Assembly: GCA_964634465.1 (NCBI GenBank)
Contig: CAZWLY010000015.1
Coordinates: 1-64,000, forward strand
Origin: CAZWLY01 sp964634465
GTDB lineage: Bacteria > Desulfobacterota > Desulfarculia > G963662305
Length of the DNA: 64,000 nt
Reading direction: 5' to 3'
Every line of letters begins with the position of its first letter. The stretch's first letter is position 1. Below, piece after piece: positions 24,647 through 33,397 of this stretch. The position numbers and the translations under genes were made by a program. Under the pieces are notes generated by a model. That model saw only the letters and a program-made list of their open reading frames with translations. It had not been told where the DNA came from and did no database searches.

Positions 24647-26491
24647 TTAGAACCGATCTAGATCGTCCTCCTTGGCCAGAGGAATGAGGTGCTGGCTGAT
24701 CTCACGGCCGATTTCCGGGGAGGAGGGGCCGCCGGCGAATCGGGCGGCCGAATCGGTCCCGGCGCTCTTCACCGTTCCGTTGCCGCCGGCGATGGCGGCC
24801 AGCCGATCGACCATCTCCTTCATCATCACCGCCTGGGCGGTCAGTTCCTCGGAAATCGAGGCGCTCTCCTCGGCGCCGGCCGAGGCTTCCTGGATGACTT
24901 GGTCCATCTGGCCCACGGCGGAGTTGATCTGCTCGATTCCCTGAGCCTGTTCCGCGCTGGCCGCCGCCACCTCGCTGACCAGAGCGGCGATCTTGCCGGC
25001 CATCTCGGTCTGGCGGCTGAAGGCGTCCGAGGTTCGATTCACCAGCTCGGCGCCCTGGTTGATCCGGGCGACCGTGCCCTCGACCAGCTCCTGGGTGTTC
25101 CTGGCCGCCTCGGCGGCGCGCATGGCCAGGTTACGTACCTCGTCGGCGACCACGGCGAAGCCCTGACCCGCCTCGCCGGCCCGGGCCGCCTCCACGGCGG
25201 CGTTCAAGGCCAGAAGGTTGGTCTGGAAGGCTATCTCGTCGATCGACTTGACGATCTTGGATGTCTTGGCTCCGGCCTCGGCTATCTGGCCCATCGACTG
25301 GGCCAGTTCGCCCATCGACCGCCCCGATTCATCGATCACCTTCCGGGTCTCGGACATGATCGAGTCGGCCTGGGCGGCGTTGTCCGAGTTGGACCTGGTC
25401 ATGGAGGCCATCTCCTCCAGCGAGGCCGAAGTCTCCTCCAGGGAGGCGGCCTGCTCGGTCGTACCCTGGGAAAGGGACTGGCTGGCGGCCGAGATCTGGA
25501 CCGCGGCGGCGGCCACCCGATCCGACATCTCGGTCAGGGCGTCGATGTTGTGCTGGATCGGCCCGGTCACCGATCTGGCCACCAGAAAGACGATCGCCGC
25601 CCCCAGCAAGACGGCGGCCAGCCCGATGACCAGGTTGAGGTAGCCCTGCCTTTTGGCCGGAGCCATCAGCTCGGCGGTGGAGGCGCACACGGCCACGCCC
25701 CAACCGATCTCTTTCTCCACATTGAAAGCGGCGAGCTTTTCCTGGCCGTTGAAGGTGTAGACGATCAGGCCGCGGTCCTGACTCAGCATCCGGCGGCCGA
25801 AATCGAGTTTGTTCAGGTTCATCTTGAGGATGTTCGACTTGTCCGGGTGGGCCAGCACCAGACCGCGACGGTCGTAGAGGAAGGCGAAGCCGGATTTGCC
25901 GACCTTGATCGGATCGACGAAAGAGGCGTTGAACGCGGCCAGATCGACCACGGCGAAGAAGACGCCGGCCACGCCGCCGGAACCCTCGATCGGAGCGGCG
26001 ATGACAAAGACCGGGCGGCCGGTGTTGCGGCTCTTGATCACTTCGGACAGGTTGGCCGTACCCTTGATCGCGGTCTTGAAGTAGGTTCGGTCGGCGACGT
26101 TGATCCGGCCGATCACCTTGGAGTTGGAGGCGGCGACGATGTCGCCTTTCTGGTCGGCCACGGCCAATATCTCGTAGTAGGGATACTCCGACTTGAGTCG
26201 GGCCAACTCGGCGTTGGCCTCCTTGCGGGCTCCCTTGACCTCCAAAGAGTTCTGAAGGGCGGCCTGGTAGATTTTGGTTTCGCTCAAGACCTGGACGTCC
26301 CGCTTGCGGTCGTTGATCCACCACCCAATGGCGCTGGCCACCGAGGCGGCGGTGTTGGTGATCCGGCTCTCGACCGCCTCTCGCAGCGCGGCCCGGCTTT
26401 GCAGGAAAGATATGGTCGTGACCACGCCCAAGGCGAGGGCGAGTAGAATCGTCGTTGGAATCAGGAACTTGTTTCGGAGACTGAGTTTCAT
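24647..26491 (-). CDS. methyl-accepting chemotaxis protein with dCache sensor
   Basis: 614 residues. TM1 at about 9-31, a periplasmic double-Cache-type sensor at 35-280 (INVADRTYFKTAIKG, KVGKSGFAFLYDRRGLVLAH), TM2 at 284-305, a HAMP-like linker, and the cytoplasmic coiled coil with its signalling tip at 418-440 (EIAFQTNLLALNAAVEAARA). Methylatable Glu/Gln patches flank the tip (EETSASLEEM). There is no C-terminal NWETF-type pentapeptide. It transmits ligand binding to CheA/CheW. ATG follows GAGAGG. It is convergent with the LpoA-like gene. The ligand is unknown; dCache receptors often bind amino or organic acids. Confidence 0.93.
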   Translation of the reverse strand: MKLSLRNKFLIPTTILLALALGVVTTISFLQSRAALREAVESRITNTAASVASAIGWWINDRKRDVQVLSETKIYQAALQNSLEVKGARKEANAELARLKSEYPYYEILAVADQKGDIVAASNSKVIGRINVADRTYFKTAIKGTANLSEVIKSRNTGRPVFVIAAPIEGSGGVAGVFFAVVDLAAFNASFVDPIKVGKSGFAFLYDRRGLVLAHPDKSNILKMNLNKLDFGRRMLSQDRGLIVYTFNGQEKLAAFNVEKEIGWGVAVCASTAELMAPAKRQGYLNLVIGLAAVLLGAAIVFLVARSVTGPIQHNIDALTEMSDRVAAAAVQISAASQSLSQGTTEQAASLEETSASLEEMASMTRSNSDNAAQADSIMSETRKVIDESGRSMGELAQSMGQIAEAGAKTSKIVKSIDEIAFQTNLLALNAAVEAARAGEAGQGFAVVADEVRNLAMRAAEAARNTQELVEGTVARINQGAELVNRTSDAFSRQTEMAGKIAALVSEVAAASAEQAQGIEQINSAVGQMDQVIQEASAGAEESASISEELTAQAVMMKEMVDRLAAIAGGNGTVKSAGTDSAARFAGGPSSPEIGREISQHLIPLAKEDDLDRF

Positions 26492-26859
26492 GTGAACCTC
26501 TCTACATCACATCGACTCGATTCGGCCCCGGTTTCGGCCGGAAAAACGGCCGGCGCCGAGGGGGTGCCTTTCCCTTCGGCGGCGCGTAAGGCTCGCGCCG
26601 CCAGCCAGGCACGAAATGTAACAGAAGTCCGGCTTTCATGGAATAAAATTCAGTTGTTTCGACGAATTCTTTTCGCTGGAGATCGAGTCTGCGATTGCGC
26701 CTCCTTCCCGGCCGGGTCCGGGAAAGACGCCTGGGGAGCGACCTTCCGCCCGGCGGGGGCGAAAAAACAGTTGACAACCCTTCTGTTTTGTATTTGTAGT
26801 GAACGAACCAGCGCGGCGGCCGATGGGGGTCGCCGGTCGAATCTTCGTGGGAGGAAGTC
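26492..26859. other. divergent promoter region between chemoreceptor and ilv leader
   Basis: Apart from the ilv promoter described separately, the 368 bases hold no supported gene. The part at 26760-26810 is clearly AT-richer than its surroundings. Confidence 0.5.
26771..26800 (+). promoter_or_regulatory. sigma-70 promoter for the ilv leader and ilvBNC
   Basis: A consensus TTGACA (26771-26776), an 18-base spacer and TGTAGT (26795-26800, four of six matches to TATAAT). The predicted start lies some 55 bases before the leader peptide ATG. Confidence 0.6.
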
Positions 26860-27033
26860 ATGAGATCAACCAGATCTAGATCTTGGAAGCGATGCCAGCC
26901 CACGGCGTCCCCGTCCTGGGCTCACGCCGGACACCACCAGCCCGCCTCGATCGCCAAGCCCGCCCTCACCCGCCTCCTTCTTCCCGTAAGCCTGCTTCTT
27001 TCGGTAGGCGTCGTAGTCGTTCTGCCCGTTTAA
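26860..27033 (+). CDS. ilv leader peptide, Leu/Val-rich
   Basis: A 57-codon reading frame with a good site (GGAGG five bases before ATG), ending 187 bases before ilvB. Its C-terminal 23 residues are ALTRLLLPVSLLLSVG followed by VVVVLPV: eight Leu and seven Val codons within 22 residues, placed right before the stop codon. This is the layout of branched-chain amino-acid leader peptides, where stalling at Leu/Val codons controls transcription into ilv genes. The first 30 residues are polar and basic, and longer than needed for a leader. I could not find a T-tract terminator between its stop codon and ilvB, so the regulatory step may be Rho-dependent or translational. A small membrane protein is an alternative reading. 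Confidence 0.75.
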   Translation: MRSTRSRSWKRCQPTASPSWAHAGHHQPASIAKPALTRLLLPVSLLLSVGVVVVLPV

Positions 27034-27220
27034 GGGCCGTCTTCTGCTTTAGCTGAAACATAAACAATCCAACTGAATAAGTAGCGGCCCGCTCCGCCGT
27101 CGGTTCGTCGTTGGCCGTCGGGATCGACCTCCAGGAGAGGTAGTCCGAGGCTTCGTCTCGGGAGCGGCGGCGAGTAAGCGAAGGGTCGCTGCTGGTTCGC
27201 GGCTTGAGAGGGATCTGACT

Positions 27221-28969
27221 ATGAGTTCCTTGGCGCAGGCGAAGATAGCCGAGGTTCCGAAACAAGACTACACCGGCGCCGACGCGCTCGTCGCCTTTTT
27301 GAAAAATCAGGGCGTGGCCACGATCTTCGGCCTGATCGGGGGGGCGATCATGCCCGTCTACGACGCCCTTTACCGGGCCGGCGGCCCCAGGCACATCATC
27401 GCCGGCCACGAGCAGGGCGCGGCCCACATGGCCGAGGGTTTCGCCCGGGCCACCGGCAAGGTCGGAGTGGTCCTGGCCACCAGCGGCCCCGGAGCGACCA
27501 ACCTGGTCACCGGGCTGGCCGACGCCTACATGGATTCCACGCCGCTGGTGGCCGTCACCGGGCAGGTGGCCTCGTCGCTGCTGGGCAACGACGCCTTCCA
27601 GGAGGCGGACATGCGGGGCATCGCCATGCCCATCTCCAAGCACAGCTACCAGGTTCGGGACCCGAGCGAACTGCCGGCCATCCTGGCCGAAGCCTTCGCC
27701 GTGGCCGTGACCGGCCGCCCCGGTCCGGTGGTCGTCGATCTGCCCCGGGACGTGGCCCTGGCCAAGTGCCGGCGGGACGCGCCCTCGCCCTGTTGGCCGG
27801 CCGCCGGCCGGCCGCCGCGGGACGGAGACCCGCTCATGATCGAGCGGGCCCTGGGCATTTTGCTCCGGGCCCGGCGACCGGTCATCCTGGCCGGCGGCGG
27901 GGTGATCCACGCCGGCGCCCACCGGGAGCTCACGGAGCTGGCCGAGCTGCTGGATATCCCGGTGACCACGACCCTGATGGGTCTGGGCGGTTTTCCGGCC
28001 GACCATCGCCTCTTTTTGGGCATGCCCGGCATGCATGGGACCGGCTTCGCCAACCTGGCCCTCCACAACGCCGACGCGATCCTGGTGGTCGGGGCGCGCC
28101 TGGACGACCGGGTGACCGGCAGGCTGAAGTCTTTCGCCCCCGGCGCGCGGTTGATCCACATCGACGTGGACGAGAGCGAAATCGGCAAGAACCTGGAGGC
28201 GGCGGCGCCCCTCGTCGGCGACGCCGGCCCGGTGCTCAGGGCGCTGATCAAGGGTGTCAAGTCCCGACCGGAGAGACCCGACCTGGCCGGCTGGCGCCGG
28301 CGGATCGACCACTGGCGGCGGCGTTTCCCGATGACCTACCGGAGCCGGGAGGGAGTCATCATGCCCCAGCGGGTGGTCGAAGAGTTGGGCCGGCGGCTGG
28401 GCCGGGAGGCGATCGTCGTCACCGGGGTGGGCCAGCACCAGATGTTCACCGCCCAGTACTTTCCCTTCAAACGGCCCCGAAGCCTGATCACCAGCGGCGG
28501 CCTGGGCACCATGGGCTTCGGCCTGCCGGCGGCCATCGGGGCCAAGCTCGGCCGGCCCCGGGACCAGGTGGTCTTGATCGACGGCGACGGCTCTTTTCTG
28601 ATGACCATCCAGGAGCTGGCCACGGCGGTCCGCTACCGCGTCCCGCTGGTCTGCGCCGTCATGAACAACGGCCGCCTGGGCATGGTCGCCCAGTGGCAGG
28701 AGATGTTCCTGGACGGTCGTCTCAGCCAGAGCGACTTGGTCCCGCCGCCCTATGATCGGCTCGCCCGGGCCTTCGGAGCCCTGGGGCGGCGGGTGGAGCG
28801 GCCCGAAGAGTTGGGGCCGGCCCTCGACTGGGCCCTGGCCGAGTCGGGCCGACGCCGCCTGCCGGCGGTGCTGGACATCATGGTCGATCCCGGGGCCCAG
28901 GTCCTGCCCATGGTGCCGCCGGGCGAAGCCAACGCCGACTTCATCCCCTGCGAGGAAGCGGAGGTCTGA
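27221..28969 (+). CDS. ilvB: acetolactate synthase large subunit
   Basis: 582 residues, ThDP- and FAD-dependent condensation of pyruvate with pyruvate or 2-oxobutyrate, first committed step of Val/Leu/Ile synthesis. The ThDP-activating Glu lies in IAGHEQGAAHMAEGFARATG; LATSGPGATNLVTGLADAY is the PYR-domain loop; the ThDP/Mg motif is IDGDGSFLMTIQELATAV followed by MNNGRLGMV. An acetolactate-specific SKHSYQV segment with an upstream conserved Lys is seen near residue 145. ATG after GAGAGGGA. ilvN starts at the base after its stop codon, as expected for the holoenzyme. Confidence 0.96.
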   Translation: MSSLAQAKIAEVPKQDYTGADALVAFLKNQGVATIFGLIGGAIMPVYDALYRAGGPRHIIAGHEQGAAHMAEGFARATGKVGVVLATSGPGATNLVTGLADAYMDSTPLVAVTGQVASSLLGNDAFQEADMRGIAMPISKHSYQVRDPSELPAILAEAFAVAVTGRPGPVVVDLPRDVALAKCRRDAPSPCWPAAGRPPRDGDPLMIERALGILLRARRPVILAGGGVIHAGAHRELTELAELLDIPVTTTLMGLGGFPADHRLFLGMPGMHGTGFANLALHNADAILVVGARLDDRVTGRLKSFAPGARLIHIDVDESEIGKNLEAAAPLVGDAGPVLRALIKGVKSRPERPDLAGWRRRIDHWRRRFPMTYRSREGVIMPQRVVEELGRRLGREAIVVTGVGQHQMFTAQYFPFKRPRSLITSGGLGTMGFGLPAAIGAKLGRPRDQVVLIDGDGSFLMTIQELATAVRYRVPLVCAVMNNGRLGMVAQWQEMFLDGRLSQSDLVPPPYDRLARAFGALGRRVERPEELGPALDWALAESGRRRLPAVLDIMVDPGAQVLPMVPPGEANADFIPCEEAEV

Positions 28970-29530
28970 ATGGAAGACTACTGCCCGATAAGCTTGCTGG
29001 TGCGAAACGAACCCGGCGTTCTGGCCAGAGTGGCCGGACTCTTGACCCGCCGCGGCTACAACATCACCAGCCTGGCCGTGGGACACACCGAGGACCCCAG
29101 GGTCTCCCGGATCAGCGTCGTGGTCAGGGGTGACCCGCCAACCTTGGCCCAGGCGGTCAAGCAACTCAGGCGGCTCATCAGCGTCATCCACGTCAGCGAC
29201 CTGTCCGGCGTTCCCCGGGTCGAGCGGGGTCTGGCCCTGATCAAGGTGGCCGTCGCCCCCAGCCAGCGAGCCGAGATAACCCAACTGGCCGCCATCTTCC
29301 GGGCTCGGACCGACCACGTCGATCAGACCTCGATGATCATCGAGGTCAGCGGCGATCGGGACAAGGTCGAGGCCATGATCGACATGCTTCGCCCCTACGG
29401 CATCATCGAGATGGCCCGGACCGGCCAGATCGTCCTGTCCCGGCGGGGGAGGTTGGGCGACGAAGAGCAACCCTTGGCCTCACCGGGACGGCCGGACGAG
29501 ACCGCCCGCCCCGAGAGCGTTTTCATGTAA
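28970..29530 (+). CDS. ilvN: acetolactate synthase regulatory (small) subunit
   Basis: 186 residues. The N-terminal ACT domain reads SLLVRNEPGVLARVAGLLTRRGYNITSLAVG, the Val-binding module giving feedback inhibition; the C-terminal part (about 85-160) is the ALS small-subunit domain that activates IlvB (LALIKVAV...TSMIIEVSGDRDKVEAMIDMLRPYGI). It directly abuts ilvB and precedes ilvC. Could also be named ilvH. Confidence 0.94.
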   Translation: MEDYCPISLLVRNEPGVLARVAGLLTRRGYNITSLAVGHTEDPRVSRISVVVRGDPPTLAQAVKQLRRLISVIHVSDLSGVPRVERGLALIKVAVAPSQRAEITQLAAIFRARTDHVDQTSMIIEVSGDRDKVEAMIDMLRPYGIIEMARTGQIVLSRRGRLGDEEQPLASPGRPDETARPESVFM

Positions 29531-29555
29531 CTGCAACCGGAAAGGAGAGTTGGAC

Positions 29556-30548
29556 GTGCAGACCAAAGTTTACTACGAGACCGACGCCGACATCGCCCAC
29601 ATCCAGGGCAAGAGAATCTGCGTTCTGGGTTATGGCAGCCAGGGCCGGGCCCACGCCCTGAACTTGAAAGACAGCGGGCTCGACGTCGTCGTCGGCCTGA
29701 GGGACGGCAGCCCGAGTTTTGAGCGGGTCGAGCGGGACGGCGCGACGGCCGAGCCGCTCGACGAGGCCGTGTCCGGGGCGGACATGATCGTCTTTCTAAT
29801 GCCCGATCCGGCCCAGCCGGCGGTCTACGAGCGACACGTCGCTTCGACCCTGAAGGCGGGCCAGACCCTTGTCTTCGCCCACGGCTTCAACGTTCTCTAC
29901 GGTCAGATCACGCCGCCGGACTTCGTGGACGTGATCATGATCGCGCCCAAGAGTCCGGGCAATCTGGTGCGGGAACTCTACCTCAACGACCAGGGCGCGC
30001 CCTGCCTGATGGCTATCGAGCAGGACGTCTCGAAGACGGCCAAGGACCAGGCGTTGGCCTACGCCCTGGCCCTGGGTTGCACCAGGGCCGGCGTTTTCGA
30101 GACGACGTTCAAGGAGGAGACCGAGACCGACCTGTTCGGTGAACAGGTCATCCTCTGCGGCGGCATCTCGGCCTTGATGAAGACCGCCTTCGAGGTTCTG
30201 GTCGAGGCCGGCTACGCGCCGGAGATGGCCTACTTCGAGTGCATCAACGAGATGAAGCTCATCGTCGATCTGATCTACCGGGGCGGACTGTCCATGATGC
30301 GCCGCTTCGTCAGCGACACGGCCAAGTACGGCGACATCACCCGGGGGCCGCGGGTCATCGACGATCACGTCCGCCGGACGATGCGGGAGATTCTGGCCGA
30401 GGTCCAGAGCGGCCGCTTCGCGCGGGAGTGGATGCTGGAGAATCAGGCCAACCGGCCGGTCTATCGGGCCTTGCTCAAGGCCGAGGAGGAGCACCCGGCC
30501 GAAATCACCGGGCGGCAGTTGAGGGCGGCCATGAAGTGGCTCGGCTGA
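29556..30548 (+). CDS. ilvC: ketol-acid reductoisomerase (class I)
   Basis: 330 residues, Mg- and NADPH-dependent conversion of 2-acetolactate to 2,3-dihydroxyisovalerate. The Rossmann motif is VLGYGSQGRAHALNLKDSGL; the C-terminal knotted helical domain contains KEETETDLFGEQVILCGG and the metal-binding ECINEMKLIVDLIYRGG. Length is that of the short class I enzyme. The GTG start chosen has AAAGGAG eight bases upstream; a TTG two codons earlier is less likely. A 17-bp hairpin follows the stop codon. Confidence 0.95.
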   Translation: MQTKVYYETDADIAHIQGKRICVLGYGSQGRAHALNLKDSGLDVVVGLRDGSPSFERVERDGATAEPLDEAVSGADMIVFLMPDPAQPAVYERHVASTLKAGQTLVFAHGFNVLYGQITPPDFVDVIMIAPKSPGNLVRELYLNDQGAPCLMAIEQDVSKTAKDQALAYALALGCTRAGVFETTFKEETETDLFGEQVILCGGISALMKTAFEVLVEAGYAPEMAYFECINEMKLIVDLIYRGGLSMMRRFVSDTAKYGDITRGPRVIDDHVRRTMREILAEVQSGRFAREWMLENQANRPVYRALLKAEEEHPAEITGRQLRAAMKWLG

Positions 30549-30552
30549 GCGG

Positions 30553-30589
30553 CGGGCCGGACCGGCCGGGTTCCGGCCGGTCCGGCCCG
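30553..30589 (+). terminator. 17-bp perfect hairpin after ilvC
   Basis: Bases 30553-30569 pair perfectly with 30573-30589 (core CCGGACCGGCCGG) around a three-base GTT loop, four bases after the ilvC stop codon. It has no T-tract, so it is either a GC-driven terminator or an mRNA-stabilising end. Confidence 0.6.
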
Positions 30590-30679
30590 ATCACCGGCGG
30601 CCGATTGCGGGACGACGAGTGCGACGCGGTCGGTGGTCGAAGGGATCGCCGATCGGCGCCACCTTGATCGAGGTTTGTC

Positions 30680-31333
30680 ATGGCATTGCAAAGAATCGTC
30701 AACGTTCGGAACCTGAAGTCCGAGGTCTACCGGATCGTCCGGCTGGGGATAACCAGCCGCAGCCTTCCGCCCGGCGCGTACTTGCACGAATCCGAGCTGG
30801 CCGCGGAGTTGGGCGTCAGTCGGACGCCGGTTCGGGAAGCCCTCCATCGCTTGGCCCAGGAGGGGATGGTCGATCTCCAGCCGCGCCGGGGCGCCTTCGT
30901 CAAGAAGTGGACGCCGCAGGAGATATACGAAATACTGGTCATGCGCGAGGTGCTGGAGGGACTTGCGGCCCGCTTGGCCGCCAGGCACCTCTCCGATGCG
31001 GAAATAGACGCCCTCGAAGACTGCCACGCCGACTACCGGCGGGGATTGATCGACTATTCCCAGGCCGACGAGCGCTTCCACCAGGCGATCATCGACGCCA
31101 GCCGGAACGCCAGGTTGACCAAGGTCGTCCTGAATCTGGCCGACACGCTCCAGATGATCGACCTGCGGGCCCGAATCTTCGCCACCCCCGGACGGATCGA
31201 GGCTTCGTTGAAGGAACACCGAGAGGTCATCGCCGCCCTTAGAGCCAGGGACGAACGCCTGGCCGAAGGGGCGGCTCGGGCCCACTTCAAATACGCCCAG
31301 TCGATCTGCTGGGAGTTGGCGACGGCGGACTAG
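30680..31333 (+). CDS. GntR family transcriptional regulator, FCD (FadR) subfamily
   Basis: 217 residues. The N-terminal winged helix-turn-helix has GAYLHESELAAELGVSRTPVREALHRLAQEGMV (helix-turn-helix in this stretch, residues about 32-65) and the RRGAFV wing. The C-terminal FCD domain (about 80-210) carries the helical ligand pocket with acidic and His residues (DERFHQAI, EHREVIAAL) that bind a metal and an organic acid in relatives. It follows ilvC in the same direction and is convergent with tyrA (12-base gap). Its target is unknown; control of ilv or of its own gene is only a guess. ATG with GAGG five bases upstream. Confidence 0.9.
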   Translation: MALQRIVNVRNLKSEVYRIVRLGITSRSLPPGAYLHESELAAELGVSRTPVREALHRLAQEGMVDLQPRRGAFVKKWTPQEIYEILVMREVLEGLAARLAARHLSDAEIDALEDCHADYRRGLIDYSQADERFHQAIIDASRNARLTKVVLNLADTLQMIDLRARIFATPGRIEASLKEHREVIAALRARDERLAEGAARAHFKYAQSICWELATAD

Positions 31334-31345
31334 TCCGGATTCGGG

Positions 31346-32212
31346 TCAACCTCCGGCCCGGAGCGCCAAAGCTCGAGCCTGGCCGGTCGCATCCGGCCGA
31401 GTCTCTCGGCCGCCCGGCGGCGGGTGCGGCTGACCGGCCGGCGGGAGATGGTCCGCTATCTCCCCGATCAGCTCGATGATCGCCTGGCGGTCGTTTTCGG
31501 TGTAGGCGCTTGCGACCTCTTGGGCCGCCGCGAGGAAGCCGGCCGCGACCTCGGCCGCGGCCGAATTGTGGCCGGCCAGGTCGGCAAAGAGGTCCGGGCC
31601 CTGGCCCAGTTGGCGGGTCAACAGTTGAACCAACTGGTTGAACCAGGGCCCGGAGAGGGTGGCCAGACCAAAAGCGTCGAAATTAAGTCTGGCCAGGGAC
31701 AAGCCGAAGGAGAAAAGAAGCAGATGGCGCAACACCTGGACGTGGGCCATCAGCCAATCGTGGCGTCGGGGCTCGATCTCGACCGCTCTTATTCCGAATC
31801 GCTCCAGGAGATCGAGCCACCAGCCGAGCCAGCGCTTCGATCTGGCCGGGCAGACGAAGAAGAGCTGGCCGTCGAGCGACTTCACCCCTGGGCCGAACAG
31901 GGGGTGGCCACCGATCACCTCGCCGCGACAGTGCTTGAGCATCGCCTCGACCGGCTCCTGCTTGACCGAGGCGATGTCGATGACGACGCCGTCCCGGCGG
32001 GTGTACGGCCCGAGGCGTTCGAGGAGGCCCGGCAGGACCGGGATGGGCACGGCCAACAGGAGAACCCGGCACTGCGCCGCCCAGTCCGGAGGAACCGGTC
32101 CGTCCTTGAGGTCGGCGATCAGGACCTCATAGCCGGCCTCGGTGAACAGGCGGGCCATCAAGGCCCCCATCCGTCCCCGGCCGCCGATGACGCCGATAAA
32201 GTCGGGTTCCAT
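31346..32212 (-). CDS. tyrA: prephenate dehydrogenase
   Basis: 288 residues. The NAD-binding loop is IGVIGGRGRMGALMARLF, as in TyrA proteins of the T-protein type; GGHPLFGPGV and the catalytic-helix segment HDWLMAHVQVLRH are further signatures. It oxidatively decarboxylates prephenate to 4-hydroxyphenylpyruvate. No fused chorismate mutase or ACT domain is present; chorismate mutase is on PheA here. ATG with AAGGAGG. It is the last gene of the aroF1-pheA-tyrA block, so the Phe/Tyr leader at its head controls its supply. Confidence 0.9.
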   Translation of the reverse strand: MEPDFIGVIGGRGRMGALMARLFTEAGYEVLIADLKDGPVPPDWAAQCRVLLLAVPIPVLPGLLERLGPYTRRDGVVIDIASVKQEPVEAMLKHCRGEVIGGHPLFGPGVKSLDGQLFFVCPARSKRWLGWWLDLLERFGIRAVEIEPRRHDWLMAHVQVLRHLLLFSFGLSLARLNFDAFGLATLSGPWFNQLVQLLTRQLGQGPDLFADLAGHNSAAAEVAAGFLAAAQEVASAYTENDRQAIIELIGEIADHLPPAGQPHPPPGGRETRPDATGQARALALRAGG

Positions 32213-32227
32213 CGTCTTTCGCCTCCT

Positions 32228-33379
32228 TCACCGGCCGCCTGTGTCCGCAACCAGCCTGACCTTTGCCGGCCGGGCCGCACCGTCGGTTCGGGCCGCCGGA
32301 TCGACCTGTTCGCCGCGGGGATAGGAGCCCAAGATCTTGACCTCCTCCGCCTCGGCGGCCAGGTTTTTGAGCGCCGCCTTGACCTCGGGGTCATCGAGAT
32401 GGCCCTCGAAGTCGAGAAAGAAGACGTACTCCCACGGCCTGTTCGGGGCCGGCCTGGACTCGATTCGGGTCAGATTGATCTTGAACACGGCGAAGGGCGT
32501 CAGACACCTGGCCAGAGCGCCGGGTCGATGGGGCGCCACGAACGAGAGCGAGGTCTTGTCCCGGCCGGTGGCGGGCTGCGAGTTCCGGCCCAAGACCAGA
32601 AACCGGGTCAGGTTGAGCGGCCGGTCCTGAATGGCCTCGGCCAGGACGTTCAAGCGATGGAGTTCGGCCAGCATCTTCGATCCGACCACGGCCGCGTCCG
32701 GCTCCTCGATCGCCCGGCGGGCCGCCGCGGCCGTGCTGGCCGTCTCCACAAGGACGGCGGCGGGCAGGTTTCGGGCCAGCCAGCCCCGGCACTGGGCCAG
32801 GGCCTGGGGATGGGAGAGCACGGTCCGGATTCGGTCGAGCTCAGCCCCCCTGGCCATCAGGGCGTGGGCGATGGGCAGGTATATCTCGCCGCAGATTTTG
32901 AGCTTCGAGCCGGTCAGTAGATCGAGGGTCAGGCCGATCGCCCCCTCGGTGGAGTTCTCGGCCGGGACCACCCCGAACTCGGCCCGGCCCCGTTCCACCT
33001 CCGAAAAGACGTCGGCGATGGAGCCCCGGGGCAGGTAGGCGGCCGAACGGCCGAAGTTCTTGAGGGCGGCGGCGTGGCTGAAGGTCGCCTCCGGTCCCAG
33101 GAAGGCGATCCGGGTCGGCTCCTGGAGCTGGCGGCAGGCGGCGATGACCTCGCTGAAGATGGCATCGAGCGCCGAATCGGGAAGCGGCCCGGTGTTCAAC
33201 CGGCTCAAACCGACCAGGAGGTCCCGCTCCCGGTCGGCGTCGAGAACGGGCTGGTCCGACTCCCGCTTCAAGCGACCGATCTCGACCGCCCTGGCCGCCC
33301 GCTGGCTCAAGAAAGCCACGATCCGGCGGTCGAGCTGGTCGATCTCCTCTCTCAGTCGAGCGATTTCCGGCTCACTCAT
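32228..33379 (-). CDS. pheA: chorismate mutase / prephenate dehydratase (P-protein)
   Basis: 383 residues in three modules: AroQ-type chorismate mutase (1-85, REEIDQLDRRIVAFLSQRA), prephenate dehydratase (about 92-270, IAFLGPEATFSHAAA, VVPAENSTEGAIGLTLDLL) and a C-terminal ACT domain (about 288-365) with the Phe-binding ESRP motif preceded by HRPGALARCLTPF. It makes phenylpyruvate from chorismate and is probably inhibited by Phe. ATG with GAGAAGGG upstream. It sits between the Phe/Tyr-leader DAHP synthase and tyrA, so the block forms the branch leading to Phe and Tyr. Confidence 0.95.
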   Translation of the reverse strand: MSEPEIARLREEIDQLDRRIVAFLSQRAARAVEIGRLKRESDQPVLDADRERDLLVGLSRLNTGPLPDSALDAIFSEVIAACRQLQEPTRIAFLGPEATFSHAAALKNFGRSAAYLPRGSIADVFSEVERGRAEFGVVPAENSTEGAIGLTLDLLTGSKLKICGEIYLPIAHALMARGAELDRIRTVLSHPQALAQCRGWLARNLPAAVLVETASTAAAARRAIEEPDAAVVGSKMLAELHRLNVLAEAIQDRPLNLTRFLVLGRNSQPATGRDKTSLSFVAPHRPGALARCLTPFAVFKINLTRIESRPAPNRPWEYVFFLDFEGHLDDPEVKAALKNLAAEAEEVKILGSYPRGEQVDPAARTDGAARPAKVRLVADTGGR

Positions 33380-33397
33380 CGAGCCCTTCTCCTTGGT

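Noticed and set aside
27034..27220. An intrinsic terminator between the ilv leader and ilvB
   Set aside because: Only short hairpins such as CCGAG/CTCGG are present and none is followed by a T-tract.
26966..29470. An 834-codon open frame on the minus strand
   Set aside because: It lies antisense to ilvB and ilvN and is a low-complexity shadow translation typical of GC-rich DNA; the plus strand has unmistakable family motifs.
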